This document shows positions 35,005 to 43,755 of a stretch of DNA of 43,865 bases, piece by piece. The DNA is from Cupriavidus basilensis OR16 (lineage in GTDB: Bacteria; Pseudomonadota; Gammaproteobacteria; Burkholderiales; Burkholderiaceae): the NCBI RefSeq assembly GCF_000243095.1, contig NZ_AHJE01000049.1:1-43865 (forward strand), in the 5' to 3' direction. The position numbers were made by a program, and so were the translations under genes. Each line of letters starts with the position of its first letter. The first letter of the stretch is position 1. The notes below the pieces were generated by a model. The model saw only the letters and a list, made by a program, of their open reading frames with translations. It had not been told where the DNA came from and did no database searches.

Positions 35005-36969
35005 ATGTCACCGACTCGCTTACATACCAAATCCGGCCGATTCGTCGATACGCACGGCCGGCACGTCCTGCTGCGCGGCGTAAACCTGGGAGGCGACAGC
35101 AAGGTCCCCTACCCCCATGGCGGCACGCAATACCCGACGGACTTCGCCGATCATCGCGAGGCGTCCTTTGTCGGCCGGCCGTTCCCGCTGGCGGAAGCAG
35201 ATTCGCACCTGGCGCGCATCCGCCGCTGGGGCTTCAACTGCCTGCGCCTGATCACCACATGGGAAGCGATCGAGCATGCCGGCCCCGGACAATACGACGA
35301 AGACTACCTAGCCTATTTCACGGAGATTTGCCGCAAGGCCGGGGAGCATGGCCTCTTTGTCTTCGTCGACTTCCATCAGGACGCATGGTCGAGGATGAGC
35401 GGGGGCGATGGCGCACCGGGCTGGACCTTCGAAGCGGTCGGCCTGGACTTCCGCAACTTCGATAGCGCGGACGCGGCGCACGTCATGCAGCATCGCTTCC
35501 ATTTCGCGAACGGAAATCCGCGCCAACCCAGCTACCCCCAGATGAGCTGGCCGCTCAATTACAGCTTGCCCGCAAACGCCATCATGTGGACGCTCTTCTG
35601 GGCAGGCCGCACCCTGACGCCGGACTTTTGCATTCAAGGCCAGAACGTGCAGGACTACCTGCAGGGCCGCTTCTTCGATGCAGTCGAGAAGATGGCGCAG
35701 TGCCTGCGCGCGCTGCCACACGTGATCGGCTTCGACATTCTCAACGAACCGGGACTCGGCTGGCTGGGCCAATCGCTATCGACGCTTGACGGCCCGCATC
35801 TGCCCGGTCCTGCCGTCACGCCGCTCGCAGCGCTTTCGCTGGCCCGGGGCATCCCGACTGAGGTCCCCTTGATTCCTCCCAGCTCGGACCCGGGTGGACC
35901 CCGTTCGGACGCGATGTGCCGGCTCAATGCCGCAGGGCGCCCCATCTGGGTCGAAGGCGCCACTTGCCCGTTCGAACGCGCGGGCATCTACCGGCTTGAG
36001 CGGGGCCGCATCGTGCCGCTCGACGAGGACGTCTTCAAGCGGGTAAACGGTCGCCCCCTGGACATCACTGAAGACGTATTCGCGCCGTTCTTTGCCGAGG
36101 CTGCCATCCGTGTGCGCCGCTATCGCGAAGACTGGTTACTGATGGCGCAGATGGACCCGATTGGCGCGATTAGCGGCCGCGCCTTCCCCACCGCAATGCC
36201 CTGCCAATCGGTCAATGCAAGCCACTGGTACGACCTGGGGCTGCTCCTTAGCAAGTCGTTCGACCAGAACAACTCCATCGATGTGCTGACAGGCGAGCGC
36301 GCCGAAGGGCCCGCCGCCCTGCGCGATCGGTACGTACGGCAACTGGCCAGGCTGAAGGGGGCAGCAGACCGGTTCCCAGGCGGCGCGCCCACCTTGGTCG
36401 GAGAGTTCGGCATTCCCTTCGACTTGGACAATGGCCGGGCGTATGTGGAGTGGAGTGCGGGCAAGCGGGATGTATTCGGGCCGCACACCCTGGCGCTCGA
36501 GCTGATGTATGGCGCCTTGGACGAGCTGCTGCTGAGCGCCACGCAATGGAACTACACGGCTACCAACCGCAACGATCTGCGCATCGGCGACCAGTGGAAT
36601 CAGGAAGACCTTTCCATCTTTTCCGTAGACCAGATCGACGACCCACTCGACCCGGACGCCGGTGGCCGCGCGGTGACCGGCTTTGCCCGGCCCTATGTCG
36701 CCGCGGTGCAGGGGCACTTGACCGCGATGCAATACGACCGCGTTTCTGGCGCGTTCGTTTTTACATACCAAGCCGACTTGACGGTGCAGGCACCGACCGA
36801 ACTCGTGCTGCCGTTGGCGCAATTCCCGCACGGGGTTGCGATCGCCATCCAAGGCCCGGTGCAGCGTTGCGAAGACACACCGGAGCAGGGATCCGCACGG
36901 ATATGGGCGAGCGCATCAGGGACCGTGCGGGTCGAGTGCCGCCGCAAAGCCGCGCATGGCAACGCATAG
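35005..36969 (+). CDS. GH5 endoglycoceramidase/steryl-glucosidase-like glycosidase
   Basis: A 654-residue glycoside hydrolase family 5 protein. LLRGVNLGG at 22-30 starts the barrel. VDFHQDAWSRMSGGDGAPGW at 121-140 is typical of endoglycoceramidases. The acid/base is E248 in FDILNEPG and the nucleophile is probably E467 in LVGEFGIPFD. A C-terminal region with NDLRIGDQWNQEDLSIFS, then a beta-rich domain, recalls fungal EGCrP glucosylceramidases and sterylglucosidases. There is no signal peptide, so it is cytoplasmic. GGAG five bases before the ATG at 35005 fixes the start. It should release glucose from a glucolipid or aryl/steryl glucoside, feeding glk-zwf-pgl. The substrate is inferred. Confidence 0.9.
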   Translation: MSPTRLHTKSGRFVDTHGRHVLLRGVNLGGDSKVPYPHGGTQYPTDFADHREASFVGRPFPLAEADSHLARIRRWGFNCLRLITTWEAIEHAGPGQYDEDYLAYFTEICRKAGEHGLFVFVDFHQDAWSRMSGGDGAPGWTFEAVGLDFRNFDSADAAHVMQHRFHFANGNPRQPSYPQMSWPLNYSLPANAIMWTLFWAGRTLTPDFCIQGQNVQDYLQGRFFDAVEKMAQCLRALPHVIGFDILNEPGLGWLGQSLSTLDGPHLPGPAVTPLAALSLARGIPTEVPLIPPSSDPGGPRSDAMCRLNAAGRPIWVEGATCPFERAGIYRLERGRIVPLDEDVFKRVNGRPLDITEDVFAPFFAEAAIRVRRYREDWLLMAQMDPIGAISGRAFPTAMPCQSVNASHWYDLGLLLSKSFDQNNSIDVLTGERAEGPAALRDRYVRQLARLKGAADRFPGGAPTLVGEFGIPFDLDNGRAYVEWSAGKRDVFGPHTLALELMYGALDELLLSATQWNYTATNRNDLRIGDQWNQEDLSIFSVDQIDDPLDPDAGGRAVTGFARPYVAAVQGHLTAMQYDRVSGAFVFTYQADLTVQAPTELVLPLAQFPHGVAIAIQGPVQRCEDTPEQGSARIWASASGTVRVECRRKAAHGNA

Positions 36970-37039
36970 CCGCGATTCGCGGCGCCCTGAGGAATGACAC
37001 CTAACGAAGCATTCTGCCAATAGCTAGAGGAGGAGAACA

Positions 37040-38200
37040 ATGAAAGGGATTCACCAACGTAGACGTCTGCGCAAGGCCCTCTTGACCGGATGTGCGACAT
37101 TCATCGCCGGGGCAGCGCAGGCCCAGTCGAGCATTACCCTGTACGGCGTGGTCGATGCCAACATCGAGTACGTCAGCAATTTTTCGAGCACTACGCCAAC
37201 TGCGGCCAACCGCTACACAAGCGGGCCCGCGCACAACCTGGTGCGAATGAACTCCGGCGGACTGTCCGGCTCGCGCTTCGGCCTGCGCGGCACCGAGGAT
37301 CTCGGCGGTGGCCTGCAGGCGGTATTCGCGCTGGAGAACGGCTTTACCCTGGATGATGGCAAGTTGGGCTTCGGTGGCCGCATGTTTGGCCGCCAGGCGT
37401 GGGTCGGCCTTGCCAGCCGTGACTTCGGGCGTGTCACCTTCGGCCGGCAGACCACTTCCATCTACGACGGTTTCGCCAACTTCACGGCAGCCCTCTATAC
37501 GAACCAATACGAGCCCGGCAGTGCCATAGGAGGCTTCAGCTCCCGTTCGGACAATATGTCGAAGTACGTTGGCCAATTCGGCCGTGTGACCGCGATTGCG
37601 CACTGGACATTCGGCAACGGCGTCTTCGGCGCCGGCGAAACACCGGGCCAGTTCCGCCGCGACACCGGGTACGGCGCTGCACTGAATTACCAATCCGACG
37701 CCTTCGGCATCGGTATCGCCTATGACCAGTACAACCCGACGCTGGCCGCCAGCAATGACATCGGCAGTTTCAAGCGCGCGGGCATCGCCGGCAGCTACGC
37801 CGCCGGCCCCGCCAAGTTCGTGGCCGGCTATCGCTGGGGCATGGACAAGACCGGCTCCAATGCCACCCTCTGGCACGACAACCTCTACTGGGTCGGTGTC
37901 AACTATCAGGCCACCGCGGCGCTGGGCCTGACCCTGGCGTACTACTATGACGACATCAGCCGCGCCAACGTCAGCCTCGGCCGGCTTCCCGCCGTCAGGG
38001 CCAAGAATCCCTGGCAAATCCTGTTCATCTCCAACTACAACCTATCCAAGACAACGGACATCTACCTGACCACGGCATACGCGAAGAACGCTGGCCTGAA
38101 CTTCGACTCCTCTGCAACCGGGTTCGTCAACGGCTACTTCCTCGGCGCCGGCAAGAACGACATGCTCGGCGTAGCCGTCGGTATTCGCAAGAAGTTCTGA
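37040..38200 (+). CDS. Gram-negative general porin (Burkholderiales type)
   Basis: A 386-residue outer-membrane porin. The signal peptide ends at AQA-QS (cleavage after residue 28). The mature start SSITLYGVVDANIEYVS, the L3-like region SRFGLRGTEDLGGGLQAVFA, and the C-terminal phenylalanine (IRKKF) needed for assembly mark a 16-strand trimeric porin. A GAGGAG ribosome site lies just before the ATG. It is 70 bp after GH5 in the same direction. It probably admits the locus substrate through the outer membrane; specificity cannot be read from sequence. Confidence 0.93.
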   Translation: MKGIHQRRRLRKALLTGCATFIAGAAQAQSSITLYGVVDANIEYVSNFSSTTPTAANRYTSGPAHNLVRMNSGGLSGSRFGLRGTEDLGGGLQAVFALENGFTLDDGKLGFGGRMFGRQAWVGLASRDFGRVTFGRQTTSIYDGFANFTAALYTNQYEPGSAIGGFSSRSDNMSKYVGQFGRVTAIAHWTFGNGVFGAGETPGQFRRDTGYGAALNYQSDAFGIGIAYDQYNPTLAASNDIGSFKRAGIAGSYAAGPAKFVAGYRWGMDKTGSNATLWHDNLYWVGVNYQATAALGLTLAYYYDDISRANVSLGRLPAVRAKNPWQILFISNYNLSKTTDIYLTTAYAKNAGLNFDSSATGFVNGYFLGAGKNDMLGVAVGIRKKF

Positions 38201-38321
38201 GTTCCTGGTCGCCCGGCATCCCGAGTTCGCTTTCGCTGTGCGCGGCGGTCCGGGCCAAAAAATCAGCATCCACCTGCAACACGATGCGCTTCCATACACA
38301 TACACCTGGGAGAGGTGAAGC

Positions 38322-39812
38322 TTGTCACTACCTGAATTCGATCTGGTGATCTTCGGCGGCACGGGCGACCTTGCATGCCGCAAGCTCATTCCCGCGCTCT
38401 TCGACGCCCATCGCACCGGGCTCCTGCATGCACAAGGCCGAATCCTCGCGACCGGCACCAAGCCAATGGAGCGGGCAAGCTTGATCTCCATGCTCGAGGA
38501 GCGTGCCAGGCCGATGGTGCAGCCGGGCGTACCGATCGCTGGAGGCGACCCGGACGATCTGGGGTTCCAGGGATGCTGGGAGAGCTTCCTGCACCGGATC
38601 GACTACCTCCATGTCGACACCTCCCAGGACAAAGACTTTGAAGCGCTGTCGGAATGCATAGCGCAACACGCCGCGAAAGTCGTCGTCTGCTACCTGGCCA
38701 CCCCGCCACACCTATTCGCACAGATCTGCGAGCAGCTGGCCCGGGTCGGCATGAACAAGCGTAATGTGCGCGTCGTCCTGGAAAAGCCGCTCGGTCACGA
38801 CCTCGAATCTTCCGAGGCGATCAATGACGCCGTGGCCCGTTTTTTTGAAGAGGATCAGATCTATCGCATTGACCACTACCTAGGCAAGGAACCGGTCCAG
38901 AATCTGATGGCAATCCGCTTCGGCAATACCCTGTTCGAACCGCTCTGGCGCAGGGAGTGGATTCGCGATGTCCAGATCACGATTGCGGAGGAACTGGGTG
39001 TCGAGCAGCGCGGCACCTTCTATGACCGGACCGGTGCGCTGCGGGACATGCTCCAGAGCCATCTCCTGCAACTCCTTTGCATGGTTGCAATGGAGCCGCC
39101 TGCCACCTTGGACGCCGACGCCATCCGGGACGAAAAGCTGAAGGTGCTCAAGGCACTCACGCCGATGAGTCCTCAATGCGTGGTCGAGAGAACTGTAAGG
39201 GGCCAATATCGCCCGGGTGCGGCGGACGGACACCCGGTGCCAGGCTATCGTGAAGAGGCGGACGTGACGCTGGACAGCCAGACCGAGACATTCGTCGCCA
39301 TCAAAGCCGAGATCGCAAACTGGCGATGGGCGGGCGTCCCCTTTTACCTGCGCACCGGAAAGCGGATGGCGTCGCGCCTAGCCGAGATCGTCGTCCACTT
39401 CCATAGCGTTCCCCACGAGCTATTCCCTCGTCCGCTTGGCTTGTCAGCCCAGAACCGTCTAGTCATTTCGCTGCAACCCGAGGAAAGCATACGCCTCTAT
39501 CTTTTCACAAAGGCACCCGGCGATACCGTTTCGCTGCGGGAAACCTATCTCGACCTCGACCTCGCCAGAACTTCAACCGAGCGCCGCGCAGGGGCCTATG
39601 AGCGCTTGCTGCTCGACGTCATTCACGGCCGTCTCGGCTTATTCGTGCGGCGCGATGAGCAAGCCCAGGCCTGGCGTTGGGTAAAGCCAATCATCCAGAC
39701 TTGGTCTTCCGGCAGTCCGCCGCTCAAGCTCTATACCGCGGGCACATCGGGACCGGCGGCCTCGAGCGCCCTGCTCTCGCGTGACGGTGTTGCATGGCAC
39801 GAGGAAATCTGA
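38322..39812 (+). CDS. zwf: Glucose-6-phosphate 1-dehydrogenase
   Basis: A 496-residue G6PDH oxidising glucose 6-phosphate to 6-phosphogluconolactone. The cofactor loop is FGGTGDLACRKL (11-22). The substrate-binding signature RIDHYLGKE is at 182-190, and VVLEKPLGHD precedes it. Full length for the family. It starts with TTG at 38322 after AGAGGTG; no ATG gives an intact N-terminus. pgl follows one base after its stop. In organisms of this group the product usually enters the Entner-Doudoroff pathway; edd and eda are not in the window. Confidence 0.95.
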   Translation: MSLPEFDLVIFGGTGDLACRKLIPALFDAHRTGLLHAQGRILATGTKPMERASLISMLEERARPMVQPGVPIAGGDPDDLGFQGCWESFLHRIDYLHVDTSQDKDFEALSECIAQHAAKVVVCYLATPPHLFAQICEQLARVGMNKRNVRVVLEKPLGHDLESSEAINDAVARFFEEDQIYRIDHYLGKEPVQNLMAIRFGNTLFEPLWRREWIRDVQITIAEELGVEQRGTFYDRTGALRDMLQSHLLQLLCMVAMEPPATLDADAIRDEKLKVLKALTPMSPQCVVERTVRGQYRPGAADGHPVPGYREEADVTLDSQTETFVAIKAEIANWRWAGVPFYLRTGKRMASRLAEIVVHFHSVPHELFPRPLGLSAQNRLVISLQPEESIRLYLFTKAPGDTVSLRETYLDLDLARTSTERRAGAYERLLLDVIHGRLGLFVRRDEQAQAWRWVKPIIQTWSSGSPPLKLYTAGTSGPAASSALLSRDGVAWHEEI

Positions 39813-39813
39813 C

Positions 39814-40509
39814 ATGCAGCAAATATTCCACGACAACGTTTCTGCCCAGGCCGCAGCACTGGCGCTGAGCGTGGCGGGGCACCTGTCCGCCCTGATCAAA
39901 AGCAAAGGCAGCGCATACCTGGCGGTGTCCGGCGGCCGTACGCCCGTCCCCTTCTTCCAGGCGCTAAGTATGCAGCGTCTGCCGTGGCAACATGTCGCCA
40001 TCATGCTGGTCGACGAACGTGCCGTGCCACCGCACCATACCGACAGCAATGCCAGGCTGGTGGCGGCCAATCTGCTTCGAGGCGAAGCCACGCGGGCCCG
40101 CTTCATCCCCCTGGTCACAGAGGAGTGCGCAACGCAGGACCGTATCGATGTGGCCAAGGTACTGACCCAGGCCAACACCGGCTTCAGCCAGCCCGACGTG
40201 GTGGTGCTCGGTATGGGAGAGGACGGCCATATAGCGTCTCTGTTTGCGGATGCCCCCGAGTACGCGCAGGCCATGAATCTGAGCGCGCCACCGGGATACA
40301 CTGCAACGTCTCCACGCAGCGCAGCTCATCGTCGCATAACATTGAACCGAGCGGCATTGCTTGGGGCCAGCAAACTGATACTGGCGATCGGCGGAGCAAG
40401 CAAGCGCGAAGTGTTTACGCTTGCCTCGCACACGCAGAATGTCGCCCTGCCGGTCAGTTGCATCATCCATCAAGATACCGTACCTATTGACGTGTATGCG
40501 GCAAATTGA
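39814..40509 (+). CDS. pgl: 6-phosphogluconolactonase
   Basis: A 231-residue protein of the glucosamine-6-phosphate isomerase/6-phosphogluconolactonase fold. YLAVSGGRTPVPFF (about 34-47) and VVLGMGEDGHIASLFADAP (about 128-146) are the substrate-binding signatures; VDERAVPP is also typical. It hydrolyses the lactone made by Zwf. It begins one base after the zwf stop codon and overlaps glk by 14 bp, so the three genes are translated together. The family assignment is clear and the length is normal. Confidence 0.94.
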   Translation: MQQIFHDNVSAQAAALALSVAGHLSALIKSKGSAYLAVSGGRTPVPFFQALSMQRLPWQHVAIMLVDERAVPPHHTDSNARLVAANLLRGEATRARFIPLVTEECATQDRIDVAKVLTQANTGFSQPDVVVLGMGEDGHIASLFADAPEYAQAMNLSAPPGYTATSPRSAAHRRITLNRAALLGASKLILAIGGASKREVFTLASHTQNVALPVSCIIHQDTVPIDVYAAN

Positions 40510-41422
40510 ACGATTCGCGTCGCCACGGCTTGTCGCCGACATTGGCGGCACCAATGCGCGGTTTGCAATCGAGGTAGCAACACGGACATTCGCGCACGTG
40601 ACGGTGCTAGATTGCGCTGTCTACCGCGGCATAGAGGCTGCCCTGCGCGCCTATCTGGCCACACTCGGAGACCTCGGGCCGCAGGTACGCCATGCAGCGA
40701 TCGGCATTGCCACACCGGTGCTAACTGACTTGGTGAAGATGACGAACCTCGAGTGGTCATTCTCCATTGACGCGCTACGTTACGCTTTCTCGTTCGATAC
40801 CCTGGTAGTGACAAACGACTTCACCGCGCTGGCGCACGCACTACCCTACCTGACGGCCGCGGATCTGTTGCAAGTCGGCGGCAAGATGGCTGGCTTGATA
40901 CCGTGCAACGACAGGTACATAGCGCTTCCGGGCGAAGGCGGGCACACAAGCTTTTCCCCCTCAGACGACGAGGAGGCACGGGTGTGGCGATATGCGCGCG
41001 CCCGCTTTGGGCACGTATCCGCGGAACGCCTGCTTTCCGGAGCCGGCTTGACGCTGATTCATGAGGCGATCCGCGCGCATGTGCCGGCGCAGTATCCGCT
41101 CTCTCCCGCTGCCATCACCAGGCAGGCACTCATGGGAACCGATCCGCTTTGCCAAAAGGCGGTCGAAATGTTCTGCGCAATGTTGGGCACGGTCGCCGCG
41201 GACCTGGCGCTAACCATCGGCGCGCGAGGCGGCGTCTATATCGGAGGTGGAATTGTGCCGCGCCTAGGCGCAGTGTTCGCCCAATCCGCCTTCCGCCGCA
41301 GGTTCGAAAACAAAGGTCGCATGCGGGCCTATCTGGCCGACATCCCCGTCTACGTGATCAACACAGCGCTTCCCGCCTTGGCGGGACTGTCGGCGCAGCT
41401 AGAAGAAAGGTTGTCAGCTTGA
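40496..41422 (+). CDS. glk: Glucokinase with internal deletion of the ATP-binding loop
   Basis: A 308-residue bacterial glucokinase. VADIGGTNARFA (13-24) is the phosphate-1 loop, MTNLEWSFS and TNDFTALAHA hold sugar-site residues, and ALPGEGGHTSFSP and FGHVSAERLLSGAGL are conserved. Between LLQVGGK (130) and GLIPCNDRY (133-141) the family normally has about 19 more residues, including GxGTGLGV, the second phosphate-binding loop. Here they are missing in frame. ATP use is therefore doubtful. It overlaps pgl by 14 bp. In related genera glk is often fused to an RpiR-type regulator; this one is not. Confidence 0.88.
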   Translation: MRQIERFASPRLVADIGGTNARFAIEVATRTFAHVTVLDCAVYRGIEAALRAYLATLGDLGPQVRHAAIGIATPVLTDLVKMTNLEWSFSIDALRYAFSFDTLVVTNDFTALAHALPYLTAADLLQVGGKMAGLIPCNDRYIALPGEGGHTSFSPSDDEEARVWRYARARFGHVSAERLLSGAGLTLIHEAIRAHVPAQYPLSPAAITRQALMGTDPLCQKAVEMFCAMLGTVAADLALTIGARGGVYIGGGIVPRLGAVFAQSAFRRRFENKGRMRAYLADIPVYVINTALPALAGLSAQLEERLSA

Positions 41423-41637
41423 CGGCGGCCAAATGAACGTCGAGCCCCATTGTTCCAATTGCCGCATACCGGGTACGCCGAAGCGCTCGCGAAGTGGCCG
41501 GCGGTGCGTGCGATGCCAGTGAAATGAGGGCACGCACAGATCAAAGTGCGCTCCGGCGTAGCTCGCATTGCATATCCAATCTCTTCGGCCTTCTCGGTAG
41601 GAACGACACCCCAGATACCGTCGCTTATCATCGGCCA

Positions 41638-42567
41638 CTATTGCTGCGTGAGCATCAGGTTCAGGTTCTGAACCGCAGCGCCGGATGCGCCTTTGCCAAG
41701 ATTATCGAAAACCGCGGACAGCAGGACGTGCCCGTGTTCCATGTTAGGAAATACGCTTAAGCGCATGTCGTTCGTACCGTTCAGCACTTGCGGATCCAGG
41801 TGCTTTAAGGCACACGATTCGTGCAGCGGCAAGACACTTACGTGGGCCGCCTCGGCATAGTGGCGTGCGAGGCATGCGTGTAACGTGGCGCCATCCACCT
41901 CGGGTGCCAGCAGCCGCAACTCCAGGGGCACTGTCAGCACGATGCCCTGGCGGAACGCACCATACGCAGGGACGAAGATGGGACGCTGTGCGAGCCCGGC
42001 GTGCTGCTGGATCTCCGGGGGGTGCTTGTGCGCGAGTTCCAGACCATATACCTGGTATGAAGGCGCGTTGACGGCACCCTGCCCCTCATGTTCCTCCACG
42101 CCGGCACGCCCGCGTCCGGAGTAGCCCGACACCGCATGAATGCTGATAGGGTAGTTGCCTGGTATGAGCCCAGCCTGCAACAGGGGACGCAGCAAGCCAA
42201 TTGCACCGGTCGGATAGCAACCGGGATTGGTGACCCGACGTGCGTTCGCTATGCGCTCAGCCTGTCCCAGCGTCATTTCCGGAAAGCCGTATGTCCAGTC
42301 CGCGTGCGTGCGGTGGGCGGAACTTGCGTCAATTACCCTGACGGCAGGATTAACGATGGCGTCCACTGCCTCGCGCGCGGCGGCATCAGGCAAACAGAGG
42401 ATGGCGATGTCGCAGGCGTTGATGGCTTCCGCGCGACGCCGCGGATCTTTGCGTTCCGCAGCGGCAAGCGTGAACAGTCTAAGGTCGGTCCGGTTGCGCA
42501 GCCGTTCGTGGATTTGCAACCCGGTGGTGCCTTGGTCGCCGTCGATGAAAACAACGGGAGAGCTCAT
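41638..42567 (-). CDS. argC: N-acetyl-gamma-glutamyl-phosphate reductase (type 2)
   Basis: A 309-residue NADP enzyme of arginine synthesis that reduces N-acetylglutamyl phosphate to the semialdehyde. The short type 2 form has the N-terminus VVFIDGDQGTTGLQIHERLR (GxxGxxG) and the catalytic cysteine C117 in VTNPGCYPTGA. SGYSGRGRAGVEE and the C-terminal FDNLGKGASGAAVQNLNLML are conserved. It appears complete. It is divergent from the LysR gene at 42697, and no other arg gene is visible. The 215-bp gap after it (41423-41637) holds no recognised gene. Confidence 0.93.
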   Translation of the reverse strand: MSSPVVFIDGDQGTTGLQIHERLRNRTDLRLFTLAAAERKDPRRRAEAINACDIAILCLPDAAAREAVDAIVNPAVRVIDASSAHRTHADWTYGFPEMTLGQAERIANARRVTNPGCYPTGAIGLLRPLLQAGLIPGNYPISIHAVSGYSGRGRAGVEEHEGQGAVNAPSYQVYGLELAHKHPPEIQQHAGLAQRPIFVPAYGAFRQGIVLTVPLELRLLAPEVDGATLHACLARHYAEAAHVSVLPLHESCALKHLDPQVLNGTNDMRLSVFPNMEHGHVLLSAVFDNLGKGASGAAVQNLNLMLTQQ

Positions 42568-42667
42568 ACGTGGAATACTCCGGTGACTGTGGGTTGTAAC
42601 AAGTGGAACGAGCCCCTATGTTCCATGTACCGCTAGAATAGAGAAAGTTGTATTTCATAACGTTAAT

Positions 42668-42684
42668 ATTCAGTTTTTCTGAAT
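42668..42684 (+). promoter_or_regulatory. LysR-box palindrome before the LysR gene
   Basis: ATTCAG-TTTTT-CTGAAT is a perfect 6-5-6 palindrome containing the T-N11-A pattern of LysR binding sites. It ends 12 bp before the LysR start and lies in the argC/lysR divergent gap, so autoregulation and control of argC are likely. Confidence 0.6.
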
Positions 42685-42696
42685 CTGGACGCCGAC

Positions 42697-43581
42697 ATGC
42701 GAGAGATCAGCCTGGACCGTTTGCGCACTCTGGTCGCCATTGCCGACCGTGGTTCATTTGCCGATGCGGCGCGTGCATTGCACCTGGCGCCGCCAACGGT
42801 CAGCCTCCACATTGCTGAACTCGAAGACCGCATTGGGGCGCCACTCCTGTCACGCAAGCGCGGACATGTAAGGCCGTCGGCGATAGGAGAGGTGCTGGTG
42901 GAGCGCGCGCGTCGACTGCTGGCCGACGCGGAGCAGGCGTTAGACGATATTCAACGCCAGGTGCAGGGGCTCGAAGGGCGCGCGCGGCTCGGTGCATCGA
43001 CTGGCGTGATCGCGCACCTGTTGCCGCAAGCGCTTGAGGTGCTGCGCCAGCACCATCCCGCTATCGACATTCAGGTTGCAGTACTCACTTCGCATGAAAC
43101 GCTGTCCCGACTGGCGGATGGAACGCTGGATGTTGGGCTGGTCGCACTGCCTCAGCGCCCGGTGGCTGGACTCGTGATGAAGCCTTGGCGCCGCGACCCC
43201 GTGATGGCCTTTGTGCCCGCGCATTGGCGGTGTCCGGCCCGCGTCACGCCTGAATGGCTCGCCGCCCAACCTCTCATTCTCAATGATGCGACCACGCGTC
43301 TCTCGCGTCTGACCGCGGAGTGGTTCGCGACCGGGGGGCACCATCCTGCGCCGCGCATTCAACTCAACTACAACGACGCGATCAAGAGTCTGGTAGCGGC
43401 AGGTTACGGCGCAGCGCTGTTGCCCCATGAGGCCACTACGCCATTACCCGACAGTCGCATTGTCATGCGTCCGCTGCGCCCGGCGTTGTGGCGTCGGCTC
43501 GGCATTGCACATCGTGCGGGGTACGTTGAGCGTTCCACGCAACACGTACTTGATGTGTTGTGGGATCTGCGATTGGCGTAG
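42697..43581 (+). CDS. LysR-type regulator divergent from argC
   Basis: A 294-residue LysR-family protein. The winged helix spans residues 1-62 (SLDRLRTLVAIADRGSFADA and PPTVSLHIAELEDRIGAPLL). The effector domain follows from about 92 (GRARLGASTGVIAHLLPQAL) with DGTLDVGLVALPQRP. Length and layout are normal. It faces away from argC, and a T-N11-A palindrome lies just ahead of its start. Control of argC is the simplest inference; the effector is unknown. Confidence 0.92.
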   Translation: MREISLDRLRTLVAIADRGSFADAARALHLAPPTVSLHIAELEDRIGAPLLSRKRGHVRPSAIGEVLVERARRLLADAEQALDDIQRQVQGLEGRARLGASTGVIAHLLPQALEVLRQHHPAIDIQVAVLTSHETLSRLADGTLDVGLVALPQRPVAGLVMKPWRRDPVMAFVPAHWRCPARVTPEWLAAQPLILNDATTRLSRLTAEWFATGGHHPAPRIQLNYNDAIKSLVAAGYGAALLPHEATTPLPDSRIVMRPLRPALWRRLGIAHRAGYVERSTQHVLDVLWDLRLA

Positions 43582-43755
43582 GAGTTGCCATTTTCCGCTT
43601 CGGCTCGTTCCCGCTGGGACAGTAGCCTTATTGCTCGCCACGACGAACGAATGGCCGGTTTGTAGATATTTGACTGACCGGATTAGGTCAGGAAGAGACA
43701 CCCGGGGAGCGACTGGCGGACGTCGCAAGCCAGCCAAGAGCCGTCATTCACCGCC

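Noticed and set aside
41350..41638. Minus-strand open frames between glk and argC
   Set aside because: One segment (GIWGVVPTEKAEEIGYAMRA) looks protein-like, but no family was recognised, the frame runs into glk and no ribosome site is visible.
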